Shown in pieces: positions 7,701-10,604 of a DNA stretch of 10,604 nucleotides; the first letter of the stretch is position 1, and the number at the start of each line of letters is the position of its first letter. This stretch comes from JBCCSZ01 sp039199225 (GTDB lineage: Bacteria > Bacteroidota > Bacteroidia > Chitinophagales > Saprospiraceae): positions 1 to 10,604 of the forward strand of contig JBCCSZ010000276.1 of NCBI GenBank assembly GCA_039199225.1, in the 5' to 3' direction. The notes under the pieces are model-generated. The model did not search any database, was not told where the DNA came from, and was given only the letters and a program-made list of their open reading frames with translations. The position numbers and the translations under genes are program-made.

Positions 7701-8387
7701 CAAAAAATGCTGAGCAACCTGCCGGTAGCCGGCATAGCGACCATAGGACAGTGCAGGATGATGCGCTGCGATGACCACATTGCGATCTCCATCCGATTGA
7801 ACCAAGTCTTCCAGCTCTTCCCATAGTTCGCTCTCGTTCAGCAAATCACAATCTGCGTCTTCTTCCTCGGGACGACGATGGTCGTGTACAAACCAATGGG
7901 TGTTCAAAGCCAAGATGCGTAGGTGGTCTCCGACATCGAACACCTCCGGACCAGGGCATCCTTTTTCTGTCAAGAAGTGGTGGCGTTGACCGCCATTGTT
8001 CACCAAGTATTCTTCCAGAAATTTTACTTTCTTCAAACCCTTCTTCCCTGCGTTGTCCCACTCTCTGTCGCCTGGTAAAAACAAAAGCTGTGTAGATTCA
8101 TTGCCAATTTGCAGCAATCTGTTCAGCTTCTCTTTTTCCTGTTCAGAAGGCGTTAAGTCCAAGCCATTGTCGTCCAAAAAATCACCAGCCAACAAAACAA
8201 TAACTTCTCCGGACTGCTCCTCTATCAATTGATCCAGGCGATCAAAAAAAAGATCATTTACTGTCAGTTCTGCCAAGTTTCCCAGTACAAACAAGTTGTA
8301 CTTTACGACGGGCGGTTCTGCTGCTTTTAGCGTAAAAGCGACGAAGAGCTGCAAGACAAATAAAGTGATACGTAGATTTACTTTCAT
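4707..8387 (-). CDS. Secreted metallophosphoesterase-like / kinase-like / Omp85 barrel fusion protein
   Basis: Protein of 1226 residues from the ATG at 8385-8387, chosen because a signal peptide starts there (MKVNLRITLFVLQLF, cut near KAA-EP). The frame stays open upstream to a TTG at 8453. Numbering is from this start. Residues about 28-300 follow the calcineurin-like phosphoesterase plan: LGN (35-37), LAGDFLDDNG (66-75), PGDREW (105-110), HHP (209-211), GHEYD (277-281). Several metal ligands are changed. Residues about 400-690 hold DWDRHGKN (597-604) and KDRDK (623-627), like catalytic-loop and metal motifs of atypical kinases. A glycine-rich segment, GGNGTDEIQD (820-829), precedes the C-terminal Omp85 barrel (about 870-1226), with SPTFPTKGVHF (1051-1061) and the LRGY loop-6 motif (1126-1129). 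No POTRA domains are seen. It should sit in the outer membrane, with the payload probably periplasmic. The AraC gene follows 74 bases downstream; no terminator was seen between them. Confidence 0.88.
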   Translation of the reverse strand: MKVNLRITLFVLQLFVAFTLKAAEPPVVKYNLFVLGNLAELTVNDLFFDRLDQLIEEQSGEVIVLLAGDFLDDNGLDLTPSEQEKEKLNRLLQIGNESTQLLFLPGDREWDNAGKKGLKKVKFLEEYLVNNGGQRHHFLTEKGCPGPEVFDVGDHLRILALNTHWFVHDHRRPEEEDADCDLLNESELWEELEDLVQSDGDRNVVIAAHHPALSYGRYAGYRQVAQHFLPPVVGTFMAAYHQNIGNYKDLSCQGMDTYSGRFESLLERFHGLIYVSGHEYDIQVNSREDNYHITSGSAAKKLPSAKGEFSKYRHPASGIVQLRFFDDGQVDMLVHEQREKQSAFLEAHQRNLYSSPCKPASEKDQTPANEQFLPCKNLLYPSAVESTVQMGKTSAIAGKEYKKGFPHRLFIGRHYRKAWTTVVDQIPYLDLDTTCGGLTAYAKGGAAQTRSVRFKSGDGQVFAFRSVNKDPTQKKGKDLASGLVGDIFKDITSSQHPYAVKILNGLMKEADIPNPEGKLFVLPDHPRLGPYREEFKGMLGWLERRPKSRKPGRKIYRNADKVTSTAKMNKMLYKDHDHQMDLPAYLQARLFDMWVADWDRHGKNWSWLGYGDKKKMTFYPFAKDRDKALTRMDGLFRVLDFPMISRDMYRFRKTYRGLKSLNFKSRNMDRQHLVTYTLEDLLAATKSFQKLMTDEVIEASVRNLPEEVYAFDGPEIEKVLKIRRDKMQDLMRSYYKLLSRKVHFIGSNKLEQFEVKRLPNGDVEVAMYKLKKNGERGDLLKKRICKKSETREIQLFGLGGADKYYIEGAARKSILVRIIGGNGTDEIQDASIVKGGGKKTKVYDYKEKDTLQLGQEGKLVKIPEEINFKMDGFYRDNHYLVVPFIAYNVDDGFMFFFGGQTENQKFNKPGFGSRYNWNFQATSRGKFNLGTSADFRHVFGKWDLSAGLSAGKPDFLFPQFFGLGNELVISDSLNRLDYYNNEMVSAKVNMGLSRMFWKKSVFSVEMMAEYHDVRPDARTENGESVYDLFPDDIETTLVGPRMRLDLDFRDSPTFPTKGVHFVLTDYTFLNSNVDWEIGGRVQADLSSFWSLGAKMPLTLSLKGGVSHSYGAAPFYYQSFLGQTSHLRGYRKNRFSGNTATYFNSELRWHIGRIQTRVAPFYWGIFGFYDVGRTYLEGENSNTFHNAYGGGAYLIPYNMKSFNLVMTIARSEEEVALLKFGVGFFIR

Positions 8388-8736
8388 CCTTTGGTACTTT
8401 GAGGGGGAAGTATCGGAAAATAAGGAAGGCATACCACTCTGCCATCCGAGCAATGTCTACTGCTGGCTGCTCCTTGATAATAAACTGCGCAACTTCCAAG
8501 CGATCCGATGACGAGGATAAACTGTTGTACTATATTTTTTGTTGCCAGGTCTTTCCATAGAAGGCACTTTTTCGTACTTTAGTTTTCGGCAAAACAGTAA
8601 TGCTGATTTTCAAATTTGAATGCCAAATCTATTAAATTTCATCTTCTTTTTTCAACGAACTTTCAAACTTACTCGATTTTCGATGGCACTTTAAACTAAA
8701 CTTTGATCAAAAAATACCGAATAACCCCATACTCTT
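8388..8736. other. Divergent intergenic region between the Omp85 fusion gene and the peptidase gene
   Basis: These 349 bases separate two divergently transcribed genes and must hold both promoters. The peptidase side is AT-rich. TAAACTTTG (8696-8704) approximates the Bacteroidota -7 consensus TAnnTTTG with one extra base, about 33 bases before the peptidase ATG, but I see no convincing -33 partner. GGCACTTT occurs twice (8563-8570 and 8685-8692). A 12-base palindrome is listed separately. No convincing promoter was found for the Omp85 gene. The open frames here are short and unlike known proteins, so I call no gene. The Omp85 frame stays open to 8453, which would shorten the gap if an upstream start were used. 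Confidence 0.6.
8609..8620. repeat. 12-base perfect palindrome TTCAAATTTGAA
   Basis: A perfect palindrome lies near the middle of the divergent intergenic region, 117 bases before the peptidase start. The position would suit an operator shared by both promoters. In AT-rich sequence a palindrome of this length can arise by chance, so the call is weak. Confidence 0.3.
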
Positions 8737-10604
8737 ATGCGTTTATTTACATGGCGCTTGGCGCTTGCCCTAAGCCTTCCTCTGATCCCCTTTTTGCTAA
8801 AGGCCCAGAATCCATCCGTCTATCTGAATGACCTTCAGGTCCACTGGGAAGACGACAATACCGACTTTTGGTACCGCCAGGATTTGAAAGGAGGGCAACG
8901 TGCGTTTGTGCTGGTCAAAGCGACAAGCGGTGAAAAAAAACCTGCATTCGATCACAAAAAGGTAGCCCAACTATTGGGTGCAAAGGCCGAGGCACTTCCC
9001 TTTGATGAATTGGCGTTCTCGAAGGATTCAGAAATCATTCGTTTGTATGCTTACGACGGCAGAGGATGGTCATATGACCCGCTAAAGAACAGCATTCAAG
9101 CATTGGCCGAAGGAAGTCATCAAAGAGGCCGCATCCCAGCAGATTCCATCATAGGTACTACACACTATGGCAATGGCAACACTTCCATCACCTTCCGCAA
9201 TAAATTGGATAAGGAGATATCGGTCTACTGGGTAACCGGAAATGGTGAGCGTTTTTTGTACCGCAACTTAGCGCCCGATAGCAGTTACAATCAGGGGACA
9301 GGCGTGGGTCATTTTTGGCTCATTACTGAGCAAGGGAAAGATACAGCCGTCTTGGCCGCCTTTCGGGCCAGGAAGATGGCCGGCACAGCCATCGTCGATG
9401 AAAATGTTCCAGTGCCTGTAGACCCCAGAAGTGTCCCCCAAGAGGAGACCGTATCGTCGCCAGACAGTACGATGGAGGCTTTTGTCCGAGACGACAATCT
9501 GTGGCTCCGAGTACTGGCATCTGGGGCAGAAATACAACTCTCTAAAGATGGCTCAGAAAAAATGTCCTACCAGCGCGATGCCGTTCGGGAGCGCGCCATG
9601 TGGCTACAATACGACCAACCGAATTATCCAACCAGCCTGCCCGAGGTATATTGGTCTCCCGACTCCAAGCGGCTCATTGCCATGAGGACCAAGGCGGTGT
9701 CTGAACCCATGGTTGTTCTGAAGACTGGATCGGGCGAGCAAGCAATGTCTTATCCCTACCTAAGACCAGGAGCAGAGATACCAACCCAGGATGTCCGGCT
9801 GTTCGATGTGGAAAATACCCGGGAGATCGCTGTGGACCAATCCCTTTGGCCCAAGCAGTGGCGTCTCAGTCCCGAGGGTTGGAAGGACGGCGCATTTCGG
9901 TTTTTCTACAACCAGCGAGGTCATCAATTGCTGCGATGGATCACCATTGACGGTTCCTCGGGAGCTGTCCAAAGTCTAATAGAGGAAACTAGCAATACGT
10001 TCATTGACTATGCTTACAAATACTTTCTGCAGGAGATAGCGGGTGGAGAGGAAATCCTTTGGATGTCGGAGCGAGACGGCTGGAACCACTTGTATGTCTT
10101 CGATGCCAAGCAGGCGGGGCGTCATCGGCAAATCACCAAGGGACCGTGGGCCGTACGCGATGTAGACCACATCGACGAATCGCGGGGGGTCGTCTGGTTT
10201 TGGGCCGGAGGTGTCTATCCCGAGCAGGACCCCTATTATCTACACCTCTGCCGGGCCAAGCTCGATGGCAGCGGATGGGAGGTTTTGACCGAGGGCAATG
10301 GAAACCACACCATCGAATGGTCTCCCGACAGCACCTACTTCATAGATACTTGGTCGCGGGTGGATCAACCTCCGATCCATGAGCTTCGAAGGTCTTCCGA
10401 TGGACAGCTCGTCGTCCGACTGGAGGAGGCAGATGCCAGCGAGCTGCTGGCGTCGGGCCGTAGGCTACCAGAGCCATTTGTCGCTACTGGCCGGGATGAT
10501 TCCACCAAGATATACGGCATCATTCACTTCCCTACGGACTTCGATCCGACGGCCAGCTATCCTGTTGTTGAGGCCATCTACGCGGGTCCGCATGGGGCTC
10601 ACGT
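8737..10604 (+). CDS. S9B (dipeptidyl peptidase IV-like) serine peptidase with inserted VHL beta domain, 3' truncated
   Basis: The first 622 residues are visible; the frame is open to the window edge. It cleaves peptides, probably after export. The N-terminus MRLFTWRLALALSL...LLKAQ (1-24) is a signal peptide cut near KAQ-NP. Residues 25-130 are the start of a DPP IV-type propeller (DFWYR 43-47, AFDH 70-73). Residues about 145-222 are a von Hippel-Lindau beta domain: ITFRN (151-155), VYWV (163-166), LYRNLAP (174-180), GHFWL (191-195). The propeller resumes with DDNLWLR (252-258), VYWSPDSKRL (304-313) and the DPP IV signature WMSERDGWNHLYVFD (442-456). The alpha/beta hydrolase domain begins near 580 (YGIIHFP 593-599, IYAGPHG 614-620). 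The catalytic Ser, Asp and His are beyond the window, so activity cannot be judged here. The ATG at 8737-8739 precedes the signal peptide directly; there is no Shine-Dalgarno site. It diverges from the Omp85 fusion gene. Confidence 0.93.
   Translation, partial: MRLFTWRLALALSLPLIPFLLKAQNPSVYLNDLQVHWEDDNTDFWYRQDLKGGQRAFVLVKATSGEKKPAFDHKKVAQLLGAKAEALPFDELAFSKDSEIIRLYAYDGRGWSYDPLKNSIQALAEGSHQRGRIPADSIIGTTHYGNGNTSITFRNKLDKEISVYWVTGNGERFLYRNLAPDSSYNQGTGVGHFWLITEQGKDTAVLAAFRARKMAGTAIVDENVPVPVDPRSVPQEETVSSPDSTMEAFVRDDNLWLRVLASGAEIQLSKDGSEKMSYQRDAVRERAMWLQYDQPNYPTSLPEVYWSPDSKRLIAMRTKAVSEPMVVLKTGSGEQAMSYPYLRPGAEIPTQDVRLFDVENTREIAVDQSLWPKQWRLSPEGWKDGAFRFFYNQRGHQLLRWITIDGSSGAVQSLIEETSNTFIDYAYKYFLQEIAGGEEILWMSERDGWNHLYVFDAKQAGRHRQITKGPWAVRDVDHIDESRGVVWFWAGGVYPEQDPYYLHLCRAKLDGSGWEVLTEGNGNHTIEWSPDSTYFIDTWSRVDQPPIHELRRSSDGQLVVRLEEADASELLASGRRLPEPFVATGRDDSTKIYGIIHFPTDFDPTASYPVVEAIYAGPHGAH

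Noticed and set aside
8388..8453. Upstream extension of the Omp85 fusion gene to TTG at 8453 or ATG at 8430-8432
   Set aside because: An extension would place 15 to 22 residues before a clear signal peptide; the ATG at 8385-8387 puts the signal at the N-terminus.
8254..8499. Minus-strand open frame of 81 residues
   Set aside because: It overlaps the start of the fusion gene in another frame and shows no motif.

Overview
The window looks like a chromosomal segment of a member of the Bacteroidota, possibly a marine or soil lineage such as the Saprospiria or Cytophagia. This rests on several observations: starts without Shine-Dalgarno sites but with A-rich leaders, signal peptides ending in -KAQ or -KAA, a Bacteroidota-style second DnaE lacking several PHP metal ligands, a POTRA-less Omp85 protein fused to a metallophosphoesterase-like domain, and an S9B peptidase. 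The exact taxon cannot be fixed from the sequence. I saw no rRNA, tRNA, CRISPR array, insertion sequence or phage gene.

Left block, minus strand, 1-2015. A DNA-damage-tolerance pair: a complete Y-family DNA polymerase IV (dinB, 551-1714) followed, with an 11-base overlap, by the N-terminal 187 residues of a DnaE-type DNA polymerase III alpha subunit that runs off the window. The gap upstream of dinB (1715-2015) holds a plausible promoter overlapped by a perfect TTGTCG-N3-CGACAA palindrome, a second inverted repeat in the leader, a short GTTG microsatellite, and the strong terminator of the next block.

Middle block, minus strand, 2016-4632. An AraC-family regulator lies upstream of a two-gene unit, a DUF1772 four-helix membrane protein and an NmrA-like NAD(P)-binding oxidoreductase, that ends in a 12-bp rho-independent terminator. 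The 252-base gap after the regulator carries three inverted repeats, suggesting that the regulator controls the pair. I infer a small inducible redox or detoxification module.

Right block, 4707-10604. The minus strand encodes a secreted protein of 1226 residues: signal peptide, calcineurin-like metallophosphoesterase domain with eroded metal ligands, a central region with protein-kinase-like DxDRHxxN and DRD motifs, then an Omp85 16-strand-type barrel. Diverging from it across a 349-base intergenic region is a plus-strand, signal-peptide-bearing S9B (DPP IV-like) peptidase. It carries an inserted von Hippel-Lindau beta domain that keeps most of the hydroxyproline-pocket residues. Its catalytic triad lies beyond the window.

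The most interesting items are the three-part outer-membrane fusion protein and the VHL-containing peptidase. The possible SOS-like operator at dinB comes next.
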